Shown one piece after another: positions 26,514 to 34,323 of a stretch of DNA of 64,000 bases (the first letter of the stretch is position 1; each line of letters opens with the position of its first letter). Both the position numbers and the translations under genes were made by a program. The notes beneath the pieces are model-generated. The model made no database searches. It saw only the letters and a program-made list of their open reading frames with translations, and had not been told where the DNA came from. The stretch spans positions 1 through 64,000 of the forward strand of contig NZ_MBTG01000023.1 of assembly GCF_002027705.1 (NCBI RefSeq), read 5' to 3'. The stretch comes from Paenibacillus ferrarius. Its GTDB lineage: Bacteria; Bacillota; Bacilli; Paenibacillales; NBRC-103111.

Positions 26514-26882
26514 TTTGAAGTCTACATCAACTATAACGTGCAGCAAGTGCAGCAAGCCCATCAACGTGGTTTCACTTCTGCATTGACGGTCGGCGCTTTC
26601 GTCGACATAACGTTGAATCAAGGTTCAACCAGTGACTTCATTAAGCTGGAGGGTCTTCTCTCCATATCTGCTGACAGCAATGATGAAGAATCTTTCTAGG
26701 CGAATTTCTTAGCGATTTTCTATGACGAGCGCACTGTGGTTGCAGATACGAACGATTATAACCAAACATCCAACGGTGCGAATCGTGTGCAGCAATGGAG
26801 GACGCTTTTGAATCAGGGAGAACCCGAGTTGAAAAACGTGGATGCCAAAATTATTCAAGTGGCGCACTGGACCATGCAGTAA
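26514..26882 (+). pseudogene. Chitosanase pseudogene, C-terminal half only
   Basis: The frame matches the C-terminal 40% of the intact chitosanase downstream: QRGFTSALTVGAFVD, LNQGST, DTNDYNQ, NRVQQW and IIQVAHW each have a counterpart. The N-terminal half, with the signal peptide and both catalytic acids, is missing (about 545 bp), although leader-like sequence survives upstream. The remaining frame is also broken by TAG at 26697-26699. It arose by tandem duplication followed by an internal deletion, and cannot make an active enzyme. A terminator-like hairpin is still present after its stop. Confidence 0.9.
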
Positions 26883-26899
26883 GCCTTATTTATCACGCA

Positions 26900-26931
26900 A
26901 ACGCCTGGCAAATAGACATTTGTCAGGCGTT
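26900..26931 (+). terminator. Hairpin after the chitosanase pseudogene
   Basis: AACGCCTG-x-CAAAT (26900-26913) pairs with ATTTG-x-CAGGCGTT (26918-26931), followed by a mixed T/C tract (TTCCTTTCTTTT a few bases on). It would terminate the former duplicate gene. Confidence 0.65.
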
Positions 26932-27099
26932 CGGTTCCTTTCTTTTCCAAAGGTAAAAATAAACACTTCCCACGGGGAAACACTTATGGTAAATTAAGGG
27001 TGTACATAAGATTCTTCCAATGGTCAGAGGTTAAAAGTGATTACAGTGTCGCTTGCGGCACGGGTCATTTTTCACATAGATCATATTTCTTTTAACCTA

Positions 27100-27121
27100 A
27101 AAGTTAAAGCGTTTAAACATA
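27100..27121. promoter_or_regulatory. Operator-like palindrome, site 2
   Basis: AAAGTTAAAG-CG-TTTAAACATA, an imperfect version of site 1, lies 124 bp upstream of the chitosanase start. Its AAAGCGTTT core also matches a CcpA cre core. The full 26883-27244 gap holds this site, site 3 and no gene. Confidence 0.5.
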
Positions 27122-27192
27122 ATGCGGAAAGGAGTAACGCAGTTGATTGGATAACTTGGTTTTTCTTACGCAAGGAGGCATTTTATTTACTC

Positions 27193-27214
27193 AAAAAGAA
27201 AGCGCTTAAACTTT
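27193..27214. promoter_or_regulatory. Operator-like palindrome, site 3
   Basis: The right half CTTAAACTTT is identical to that of site 1; the left half AAAAAGAAAG is degenerate. The inner GAAAGCGCTTAAAC resembles a cre. It sits only 31 bp before the chitosanase ATG, so a bound protein would block transcription start or elongation. Confidence 0.55.
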
Positions 27215-27244
27215 AACTATTTTATAATCTTAGGAGGATGTTAC

Positions 27245-28141
27245 ATGACAACAACTACAAAATCCAAAATTAAAAGAAAATCACTTTTTTCCATTCTGCT
27301 TAGCTCCGCAATTGCAGTGACTCTGCTCGTTGCCGCTCCCGCACAACAATCGCATGCTGCTGGCAATCCGGACGCTAATTTCTCACCAGCAACGCTGCAG
27401 TTTCTGAAGACCAATACGGGCCTCGATGGTGAGCAATGGGATAATATTATGAAGCTCGTCAACAAACCTGAGCAAGATTCGCTGGATTGGACCAAGTTTT
27501 ATGGCTATTGTGAAAAGCTTCCCGATAAACGCGGATACACGATGGGCATTTTCGGCGCTACGACAGGCGGGGCCAATGACCCCAATCCTGATGGTCCCAC
27601 TTTGTTCAAGAAATACGACGAGGTCAGCGGAGCCAGCAACCCTTCGATTCAAGGCGGTCTGGCACGAATTGGCGTCCATGGGACTATGAAAGGCTCCATT
27701 CTGGAAATTACGGATAGCGGGAGTGTTTTCTGCGGCAAAATCAACGCCTTGCAGAACAACAGCAAATGGAGAGATGCCATCTGGAGCACCTTCTACGATG
27801 TTTATATCAAATATAGTGTACAGCAAGCACGTCAGCGCGGTTTCAGCTCGGCTTTAACAATCGGCTCTTTTGTAGATACGGCACTGAATCAAGGCTCCAC
27901 TGGCGACTCAGGCAGTCTTGAGGGGGTTCTCTCACGGTCTGGCACAAGCAACGATGAGAAGACATTCATGACTAATTTCTACGCAAAACGCACCTTAATC
28001 GTCGATACCAACGACTATAACCAGCCGCCCAATGGCAAGAACCGTGTGAAGCAGTGGAGCACGCTGCTGAAAAATGGAGAAACCGATCTGAAGAACGCCG
28101 ATGCCGCCATTATTCAAGTGACGAACTGGGAAATGAAGTAA
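27245..28141 (+). CDS. csn: Secreted chitosanase, GH46-like
   Basis: A 298-residue secreted glycosidase expected to cleave beta-1,4 bonds in chitosan. The signal peptide has a Lys/Thr N-region, a hydrophobic core and a likely cut after SHA at residue 38. The catalytic acids are probably Glu76 (in NKPEQDSLDW) and Asp94 (in LPDKRGYTMGI). They are 18 residues apart, the spacing I recall for the two acids of Streptomyces N174 chitosanase (Glu22 and Asp40), and the R-G-Y-T-x-G-I context fits GH46. ATG 27245 has AGGAGG seven nt upstream. Two operator-like palindromes precede it, so induction by substrate or catabolite control is likely. A truncated duplicate lies directly upstream. Confidence 0.88.
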   Translation: MTTTTKSKIKRKSLFSILLSSAIAVTLLVAAPAQQSHAAGNPDANFSPATLQFLKTNTGLDGEQWDNIMKLVNKPEQDSLDWTKFYGYCEKLPDKRGYTMGIFGATTGGANDPNPDGPTLFKKYDEVSGASNPSIQGGLARIGVHGTMKGSILEITDSGSVFCGKINALQNNSKWRDAIWSTFYDVYIKYSVQQARQRGFSSALTIGSFVDTALNQGSTGDSGSLEGVLSRSGTSNDEKTFMTNFYAKRTLIVDTNDYNQPPNGKNRVKQWSTLLKNGETDLKNADAAIIQVTNWEMK

Positions 28142-28159
28142 GCCTCATCATTGGTTAGC

Positions 28160-28199
28160 CGCAAGCCTGATCTGGGGAATCTCCTCTATCAGGCTTGCG
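28160..28199 (+). terminator. Terminator of the chitosanase gene
   Basis: A perfect 12-bp stem: CGCAAGCCTGAT (28160-28171) with ATCAGGCTTGCG (28188-28199), 18 bp after the stop codon. The T-tract is weak (TATCTTGGTTT). Confidence 0.75.
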
Positions 28200-28224
28200 T
28201 ATCTTGGTTTGGTCCTTTTGAAAT

Positions 28225-28444
28225 TTACTTTGATAATTCTTTATATTTCTCGTAGGCATTTGTTGAAAATCAACGTTTGCCAATCTTTCTCCTGTCTGGA
28301 CAGCAATTTTTTCTCGAATAAGCCCTCGCTATGCCATTGATTCATTGTGTTCAAATACTCTTTGGTACGCGGATCAATTGGCGCGTGGAACATTTCACCA
28401 TTTTCCTGCATCCAGCGACTGTCTGCCTTCAAATCAATGCCCAC
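28225..28444 (-). pseudogene. Remnant of an LplA-type solute-binding protein
   Basis: The minus frame reads GIDLKADSRWMQENGEMF, then APIDPRTKEYLNTMNQW and EGLFEKKLLSRQEKDW, the middle region of oligosaccharide-binding lipoproteins. The frame then jumps to what looks like the family's C-terminal tail (EKYKELSK, stop at 28225-28227), so an internal segment has been lost. No start, signal peptide or lipobox remains. Upstream it abuts a different gene remnant at about 28444. Confidence 0.75.
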
Positions 28445-28527
28445 GCGTCAACATTGCGGCGCTCAATAACTTGGCGATTACTGAGAACGAAATGAAGCTC
28501 ATTGATGAGATCTTCAAAGCTCATTAA
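28444..28527 (+). pseudogene. Remnant resembling the C-terminus of an aldo/keto reductase
   Basis: Twenty-seven codons on the plus strand read VNIAALNNLAITENEMKLID and end EIFKAH plus TAA. This resembles the C-terminal tail of aldo/keto reductases (N-x-A-A-L ... L-T-x-E-E-M-x-x-I-D-x-x-F). No further upstream sequence of such a gene exists; the neighbouring bases belong to the solute-binding protein remnant. Confidence 0.5.
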
Positions 28528-28573
28528 AGGTATACCACAATGAGACTGCCCTGCGGCAGTGTCCGTGACTCCC

Positions 28574-28774
28574 CGATTTGAGCGAAAAAGCCTGCGAATG
28601 TGCAGGCTTTTTCGCTCAAATCGTGTGAAACAACAGAAAGCCTGCGATTATGCAGGCTTTCTTAGCTTTTCCCTCCTGAAATCGGAAAAAGGTCGCTAAA
28701 GGATGCATAATTGCAGGTTTTTCACCTTTTTGCACCTTTCTCTATGGAAAAAGATGCATAATCGCAGGAAATCG
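28574..28774 (+). repeat. Four-core palindromic repeat, copy B
   Basis: GCAGG cores start at 28602, 28652, 28713 and 28764 (spacings 50, 61, 51). The first core sits in a perfect 22-bp stem (28574-28595 with 28602-28623), the second in an AAAGCCTGC/GCAGGCTTT hairpin, and the last two are half-sites of type GGATGCATAATTGCAGG. The remaining 28775-28957 carries no recognisable gene. Confidence 0.92.
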
Positions 28775-28957
28775 GCGAAGTAAATGAAATTCATCCAATT
28801 TCAGGATGAAGAGCTACCTTCCACAAGTGATTCCAAGTGTGATCGTGGCATTTTGGAATAGTAAAATTACGTCGGATATACAAATGAAGCAAGTTAACAT
28901 AAAGCAGCTCCCATTGCCGCGCAAAACAAGCCATAGAAAGACTCAATGTACCCCATG

Positions 28958-30145
28958 TCAAATGATTAAATCCAAAAATAGATAATACCCATCCCCAAGC
29001 GCGCAGGAATAAGTCTGGATCTGATGGGACGTGTCCAAGTCTGTATAAGCCTGGGAGAGAATACCTTGGTCCTGCAGATTCATCATGAGAATATTCGAGA
29101 TAAAATAGGGCCTCCATGTCCAGTTCGCTCCACGGTAGCTGTCATCTTTGCTCCAGGCTTCGTCTTTACGCGAGTAGTTGGATGAGATTTGATAGCCATC
29201 TCCAAGACAGATGTATATCCGCATGCAATTATCGGAAACGCTGTTTAGCATGTTCTCGATCATGGAATCCGCATCTTCGGGTGTAGATATTCGGACTGAA
29301 CCGCGAAGCAGGGCGTCGAGGCTTTGATGTATCGTGAGGATTCGGCTGTAGCGCTGAAATTCGCTTTGACCGAAGATGTTCATCTCTTCTTTCAGCATCG
29401 CTTTGAAAGCGTCCTTCTTCTGGAGCTCAGGCTCCGCTTTTGAGAAGAGATAACCCTGAACATACCGGGCTCCAACTTGCAGCGCGCTGTGGAGTTCTTG
29501 CTTCGTTTCCACGCCTTCGACCAGCAGGGAAGCACCCATTTGAGCAGCTAAAATGGAGAACGACTGCATAAGCGCCTTGTAGCCCGCGTGGATGACGCTT
29601 TTTTTCAAAATATTCAGGTCGATTTTCAAAATCTTCGGTTGGAGACTGGCGATCCGGTCGAAATTGCTGAAGCCGCTGCCCACATCATCAATCGCAATGG
29701 TACAGCCGAACTCTCGATAGATTTCTACAATACGCGTCAGTTCCTGAAGCTTTCCCGCAAATTCCTCTTCGGTCACTTCAATGACGATGCGCGCCGGATT
29801 GATCCGGTATTTCCTCAACAACTCAATGGTAGGCAGCATGCCCGTCCGCTTATACGTTTGATATATCCAGGATGGCTTTAAGTTAATGAACAATGCACTC
29901 TCGTCTTCTACAGTTGTAATCCGTTCAATGGCCAGTTCTCTTAAATAACGATCAATCGACAAATGATCCTCTTCAGAAATGTCAGGATCCTTGAAAAAGG
30001 GTCCCAGACTCTCAACATGGCCTTGCCGCACCCTTCTGCCCAAGGTTTCGTAACCGATGATCTCTTGGCTTTGCAGAGACAGAATGGGTTGGAAAAATGG
30101 ACGTACTTCCTGCTTCGGCGGAATCCTGCTGTCATTAACCTGCAC
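28958..30145 (-). CDS. EAL-domain protein with C-terminal YkuI-type sensor domain
   Basis: A 395-residue cytosolic protein similar in layout to Bacillus YkuI: an EAL domain (about residues 15-250) followed by a PAS-like YkuI_C domain. The signature reads ETL rather than EAL, with N in FINLKPSW, E-x-T-E-E-E, DDVGSGF, K-I-D and EGVET still present, so it can probably bind cyclic-di-GMP and may hydrolyse it weakly; YkuI itself binds the ligand with little activity. GTG 30145 is chosen because GAGGAGG lies 9 nt upstream; a TTG further 5' overlaps that site. It is transcribed divergently from the hybrid kinase gene. Confidence 0.88.
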   Translation of the reverse strand: MQVNDSRIPPKQEVRPFFQPILSLQSQEIIGYETLGRRVRQGHVESLGPFFKDPDISEEDHLSIDRYLRELAIERITTVEDESALFINLKPSWIYQTYKRTGMLPTIELLRKYRINPARIVIEVTEEEFAGKLQELTRIVEIYREFGCTIAIDDVGSGFSNFDRIASLQPKILKIDLNILKKSVIHAGYKALMQSFSILAAQMGASLLVEGVETKQELHSALQVGARYVQGYLFSKAEPELQKKDAFKAMLKEEMNIFGQSEFQRYSRILTIHQSLDALLRGSVRISTPEDADSMIENMLNSVSDNCMRIYICLGDGYQISSNYSRKDEAWSKDDSYRGANWTWRPYFISNILMMNLQDQGILSQAYTDLDTSHQIQTYSCALGDGYYLFLDLII

Positions 30146-30353
30146 GGTGTGCGCCCTCCTCAAGCTGTAATCAATGTTCTTAAACCTAACATTAGTTATC
30201 TAATGAATAGTATTGTAAACGACATCGACCTTTCTTGCAATGGATTGATGGAAGAAAACATGACATTATCATTTTTTAAAGGAATTTGTTGCTCTGTGTC
30301 GAATTTTTAGCTTATCATTCACATTCTAATTAGAAGTTAGGTGACAGTTCGCT

Positions 30354-33242
30354 ATGAAGGCTTTTACGAGGTCTCGGATCTCAATGCTATATGTTATTTT
30401 AATCGTCGTCTTACTGGCTTTTGTAAGTGTATCCAACTACATCGCTTCAAGGAATATGGAAAGTGAAAGCAATGCGATTGTGAAGGATTCAATCCCCATT
30501 GCGACAACGACGAACAGCCTGCTAACGGATTTAATTAATCAAGAAACAGCCATTCGGGGCTTCGAGCTAACTACCATCGAGCAATATCTGGAGCCCTATA
30601 CAGCTGGCCGAAAGCAGCTAGAAGAAGATTTGGACAAGATTCGCAAGTATGACAAAAAATATCCGACATTACAGCTCATTATGGATACACAAGCCATACC
30701 GGCAATTACCAATTTACAGAAATTCTATGATTCGCAATTAGAGCTGGTGAGGGCAGGAAAAACGGACGAAGCCAAAGCCCGCTTGGCGTCGGGCAAAACG
30801 ATGATGGACCGTTACCGGATCATTCATACCAGTATTGAAAAAGCTATCGAACAAATTACAGCAGATGCTTATACCGCTTCTCTCAAAGCAGGTCAAACCT
30901 CCCGTATGATTACGATGGTTGGAGGCATTATCGCTTTAATCGCCGGCGGTCTATCTATTTTCATTTCTTTCCGGGCCAACCAAGCCGAGGAAGAGCTTCG
31001 CAAAAGCGAGGAAACCTATCGCTATATGGCTGAAAGCTTAGAGACACAGAACGAGGAAATTATTGCCCAGCAGGAAGAACAGCAGGTGACTTTGGCCAAG
31101 CTGTCCGAACGGGAACGGGACTTGGAACTCATTTCTTCCTATCAGGAGAAGCTGACAGGGTATGTGGAATTAAAGGATTTCCTAAAGCATACACTGCCTG
31201 CCTTATTGAACTCATTAGCCCAGGATGCTGCTTTAGTTGTCATAGAGCGACCTTCTTCCACAGAAGGCAGCAGCTTATCTTATGAAGTTATACATTCCAT
31301 CGGATATCCCAAAAATCATATTAGTCAACATCAGCAGGAGCTGTTTGGCCCTGCCAAACGTGTTTTCGATGAGGGGACGCCTATCTACCATATGCGTGAT
31401 GTGCTCGGACATGAACAAGGCATTCATGGCGGCATGCTTCAGGCTTGCGATCAGTATATCCCTCTATTCGATGATAAACAGAAGGTCATTGGTTTCTTGC
31501 TGCTAACCAGCTATCAAAGTTCTCTCCTTCATGAGAATAATCAGCGGTTAACCAAAGGATTAGTTCGTCAGTTCGGTTTAGCGTTCTACTCTCAGGTCAT
31601 GAATGACGAGAGGCTCCGCCAAGCGGCTAATCTCGCTAAGCTTAATGATCAGCTCATCGCTGAAAAGCAGCTTATTGAAGGGCAGCGTGATTTGATCCAA
31701 AATATTTTGGAATCGGCGCACGAAGGAATGATGATGTGTGATTCGCACGGTACGATTCTCTTCTCCAATCATCGGATGAACCGCTACTTCAATCTGCATG
31801 AACGGATAGGGGAGAACTTAATCGCATGCTGTCAGGACATTTCTACGGAAACCGCCAGCTTTATCGGTGTCGCTACCTCCATTGAAGCGTTAATCGAAGG
31901 TTCGAATTCTCATCTCACGCAGCGCTTTAGCTTCGTATTCGAGGATCAGCCGCAATATGCAGAATTATATGCAACTGTCGTCAGTGCAGATACGGAACAG
32001 AAAGGCTATTTATTCGTATTCCGTGACCGAACTGAGGAAGAACGCGTTGACGAAATGAAAAATGAATTCATCAGCATCGTCTCCCATGAATTACGGACAC
32101 CGCTTGCCAGCGTGCTGGGATTCATCGAGATCTTGCTGCATCGCGAGCTTTCGAAGGACAAGCAGAAGAAATACATGGAAACCATCTATAAAGAAGCGCA
32201 TCGCTTATCGAATCTAATCAACGATTTCTTGGATTTACAGCGTATGGAGTCAGGACGCCAACTGTATCATTTCTCACCGATAAATGTAATAAGCACAGCG
32301 CAAGAGATTGCTGAACAGTGGCAGGATAAGCAAAATCATCGCATTATCATCCATCAGCAGGACGAAGAGCTGTGGGTACGCGCGGATGCAGATCGGATGC
32401 GTCAAGTGTTCCATAATCTCATCAGCAATGCGATCAAATATTCACCTGGTTCGGACCGCATTGATATCCATTTGAGTGCTGATCAAGGAAAAATCAACGT
32501 AACTATTCAAGATTATGGGCTGGGCATCCCTGAAGAGGCGCATGCTCAGATGTTCTCTAAATTCTTCCGCGTCGACAATTCAGACCGTCGCCAAATTGGC
32601 GGTACAGGCTTAGGTCTCGCCATTGTCAAAGAAATTGTAGAAGGACATCATGGACAGATCTCCTACACCTCAGAGATGGGGAAAGGCACCACATTCCGCG
32701 TTGTTTTGGATCAATATCAACTGTCTACGTTGGATAATAAAATTGTTATTTTCGAAGATGACGACGACTTAGCCAAGCTGATTCAAGTCGCTCTGAACAA
32801 GTTCAACCTCCCTTCCATCCAGATTCGTTCTGCGGAAGAGGGCATTATTGCGCTTAGCCGCTGCACCGGAGAGCCCGTCTTATTCATCGTTGACATTCAT
32901 CTCGAAGGAGCCAAGACAGGCTGGGACTTCATCGCCGATCTCTCTCATCATCCTGTGTATTACCAAACCCCTGTCATCGTATCAACGGCGCTGGATCAGC
33001 CGCACGATTACCATGAGAAGGATATTCAGAAATATCTCAAAAAACCGTTTTCGATGGAGCGCCTGGTGCAGGTAGCCAAGCATTTGCTCGAAACCAAGCA
33101 AAGCAATGCTTATGTGTTCCATACGCAGGACAAGGATTCCCTCTCCACCACCCTGCAGCGCAAAGGGATTGATATCATCGAAATGAAATCGAATATGGAT
33201 ATGATCGAGGTCGAAATCAAAAAACCGCAATCAGACGCCTAG
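30354..33242 (+). CDS. Hybrid sensor histidine kinase (CHASE3-GAF-PAS-HisKA-HATPase-REC)
   Basis: A 962-residue membrane kinase. Two hydrophobic segments (about 10-30 and 185-205) bracket a CHASE3-like helical sensing domain with the typical N-Q-E-T-A-I-R-G-F segment. Coiled coil, a GAF-like and a PAS-like domain follow, then HisKA with SIVSHELRTPL (His near 578), the ATPase domain and a C-terminal receiver (FEDDDD; phospho-acceptor near Asp847 in VDIHLEG). ATG 30354 has AGGTGA upstream. No output regulator is linked, so the receiver probably works in a phosphorelay. After its TAG the same frame stays open for 35 more codons that encode a hydrophobic segment. Confidence 0.92.
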   Translation: MKAFTRSRISMLYVILIVVLLAFVSVSNYIASRNMESESNAIVKDSIPIATTTNSLLTDLINQETAIRGFELTTIEQYLEPYTAGRKQLEEDLDKIRKYDKKYPTLQLIMDTQAIPAITNLQKFYDSQLELVRAGKTDEAKARLASGKTMMDRYRIIHTSIEKAIEQITADAYTASLKAGQTSRMITMVGGIIALIAGGLSIFISFRANQAEEELRKSEETYRYMAESLETQNEEIIAQQEEQQVTLAKLSERERDLELISSYQEKLTGYVELKDFLKHTLPALLNSLAQDAALVVIERPSSTEGSSLSYEVIHSIGYPKNHISQHQQELFGPAKRVFDEGTPIYHMRDVLGHEQGIHGGMLQACDQYIPLFDDKQKVIGFLLLTSYQSSLLHENNQRLTKGLVRQFGLAFYSQVMNDERLRQAANLAKLNDQLIAEKQLIEGQRDLIQNILESAHEGMMMCDSHGTILFSNHRMNRYFNLHERIGENLIACCQDISTETASFIGVATSIEALIEGSNSHLTQRFSFVFEDQPQYAELYATVVSADTEQKGYLFVFRDRTEEERVDEMKNEFISIVSHELRTPLASVLGFIEILLHRELSKDKQKKYMETIYKEAHRLSNLINDFLDLQRMESGRQLYHFSPINVISTAQEIAEQWQDKQNHRIIIHQQDEELWVRADADRMRQVFHNLISNAIKYSPGSDRIDIHLSADQGKINVTIQDYGLGIPEEAHAQMFSKFFRVDNSDRRQIGGTGLGLAIVKEIVEGHHGQISYTSEMGKGTTFRVVLDQYQLSTLDNKIVIFEDDDDLAKLIQVALNKFNLPSIQIRSAEEGIIALSRCTGEPVLFIVDIHLEGAKTGWDFIADLSHHPVYYQTPVIVSTALDQPHDYHEKDIQKYLKKPFSMERLVQVAKHLLETKQSNAYVFHTQDKDSLSTTLQRKGIDIIEMKSNMDMIEVEIKKPQSDA

Positions 33243-33332
33243 TCAGGCAATTGGGCTAGCCGCGTAGCGTTAGGCTCCCTCTTGCTGCTCGTCATTATTG
33301 GCTTGTTCGTTCACATGCGCGTTCCGCAGAAA

Positions 33333-33362
33333 TTGCATTTTTCCTCTTGATTCAGGTACAAT
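33333..33362 (+). promoter_or_regulatory. Promoter of the UMP kinase leader
   Basis: TTGCAT (33333-33338) and TACAAT (33357-33362) are 18 bp apart. A transcript from about 33370 would contain the short reading frame and terminator that follow. Confidence 0.6.
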
Positions 33363-33395
33363 AGCTGTTAATCATAAGCGGAAGGAGTGAGGAGT

Positions 33396-33452
33396 ATGAA
33401 GACTGCTGTCGAGCATAGATTTCTTCCTATTTCTCATTCCATGAAACACTAA
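33396..33452 (+). CDS. 18-codon reading frame with strong ribosome binding site, leader-peptide candidate
   Basis: ATG 33396 is preceded by GGAAGGAGTGAGGAG and opens an 18-codon frame (MKTAVEHRFLPISHSMKH) whose TAA lies inside the ascending arm of a terminator hairpin. It contains three His codons, the last just before the stop. A peptide this short with its stop inside a terminator fits translation-coupled attenuation, or an independent micropeptide gene. It shows no run of one codon long enough to name an amino-acid signal. Confidence 0.45.
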   Translation: MKTAVEHRFLPISHSMKH

Positions 33453-33479
33453 AGCATTCGTTGCTTTAGTGTTTTTTTT
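33445..33479 (+). terminator. Strong terminator overlapping the leader stop codon
   Basis: AACACTAAAGCA (33445-33456) pairs perfectly with TGCTTTAGTGTT (33462-33473) and ends in eight T residues. It lies about 90 bp before the UMP kinase start, so the downstream gene needs read-through or its own promoter. Confidence 0.9.
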
Positions 33480-33566
33480 CGCAGATTTAAGCCCCTCCGG
33501 GCGGAGCTGATTTCAGGCAGGAAACCATAGGATACACACTTTTTCACACTGGGAGGAGAGATGGAT

Positions 33567-34301
33567 ATGCGCTATAAACGAGTCCTTATCAAGCTTAGCG
33601 GCGGAGCTGTCGCGGGAGACAGCGAATTCGGCTTTGATCCGATGCAGCTGGACCACATTGCCAATGAGATTATGACGGTTGTGCAGTTAGGCGTAGAGGT
33701 ATGTCTCGTGATCGGCGGGGGTAATATTTTCCGCGGCAATATGGGCGAGAGCTGGGGCATCGAGAAAGCCGAAGCCGACAATATCGGCACCTTGGCTACC
33801 GTCATCAACAGTCTCATGCTGCGCGGCGTTCTGAAAGCGAAGACCCAAGCGGAAGTCCGCGTTATGACGGCCATTCCAATTGCTTCCGTAGCGGAGCCCT
33901 TCATCCGGCTTAGAGCTATTCATCATCTGGAAAAAGGGTACATCGTTATTTTTGCAGGCGGCAATGGGCAGCCCTTCGTCACCACCGATTATCCATCGGT
34001 CCAACGAGCCATCGAAGTCAACTGCGAAGCGATTCTTGTCGCGAAGCAGGGTGTCGACGGCGTGTTCGATAAAGATCCCAAACACCATAAGGAAGCTGTT
34101 CAATACAAATCACTTCACTACAATGATGTCATCCAGAACAATCTGAAGGTCATGGATCAGTCAGCCTTCATCTTGGCCCGTGATTATCATGTTCCTATCC
34201 ATGTTTTTAACTTCGATAAACCTGGCTCTATGAAAGAAATTTGTATGGGGCAAAATACAGGTACTATTATTAGCGGATCTTCCGAACTTATTTATCATTA
34301 A
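33567..34301 (+). CDS. pyrH: UMP kinase, stand-alone paralogue
   Basis: A 244-residue amino-acid-kinase-fold protein of the bacterial UMP kinase family, phosphorylating UMP to UDP. Landmarks: KLSGGAVAGD, VIGGGNIFRG, ADNIGTLATVINSL, AEPFIRLRAIHHLEKG, TTDYPSVQRAIE and GVDGVFDKDPK. It departs from the usual enzyme at several normally fixed spots (SGGAVAG for SGEALAG; GGNGQPFVTTD for GTGNPFFTTD; AKQGVDG for AT/K-VDG). It is not flanked by tsf and frr, where housekeeping pyrH usually sits, so it is probably a second copy with altered kinetics or a regulatory role. ATG 33567 has GGGAGGAG 8 nt upstream; an ATG six nt earlier is too close. Confidence 0.85.
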   Translation: MRYKRVLIKLSGGAVAGDSEFGFDPMQLDHIANEIMTVVQLGVEVCLVIGGGNIFRGNMGESWGIEKAEADNIGTLATVINSLMLRGVLKAKTQAEVRVMTAIPIASVAEPFIRLRAIHHLEKGYIVIFAGGNGQPFVTTDYPSVQRAIEVNCEAILVAKQGVDGVFDKDPKHHKEAVQYKSLHYNDVIQNNLKVMDQSAFILARDYHVPIHVFNFDKPGSMKEICMGQNTGTIISGSSELIYH

Positions 34302-34323
34302 AGGGCAGATTCAATCCATTGAA

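Noticed and set aside
27223..27228. TATAAT just ahead of the chitosanase ribosome binding site as its -10 box
   Set aside because: Transcription would start inside the ribosome binding site, about 10 nt before the ATG; the real promoter is probably further upstream near the operator sites.
28791..29117. 108-codon minus-strand frame overlapping the end of the EAL gene
   Set aside because: It lies mostly in another frame of the EAL protein; no ribosome binding site and no recognisable protein pattern in the non-overlapping part.
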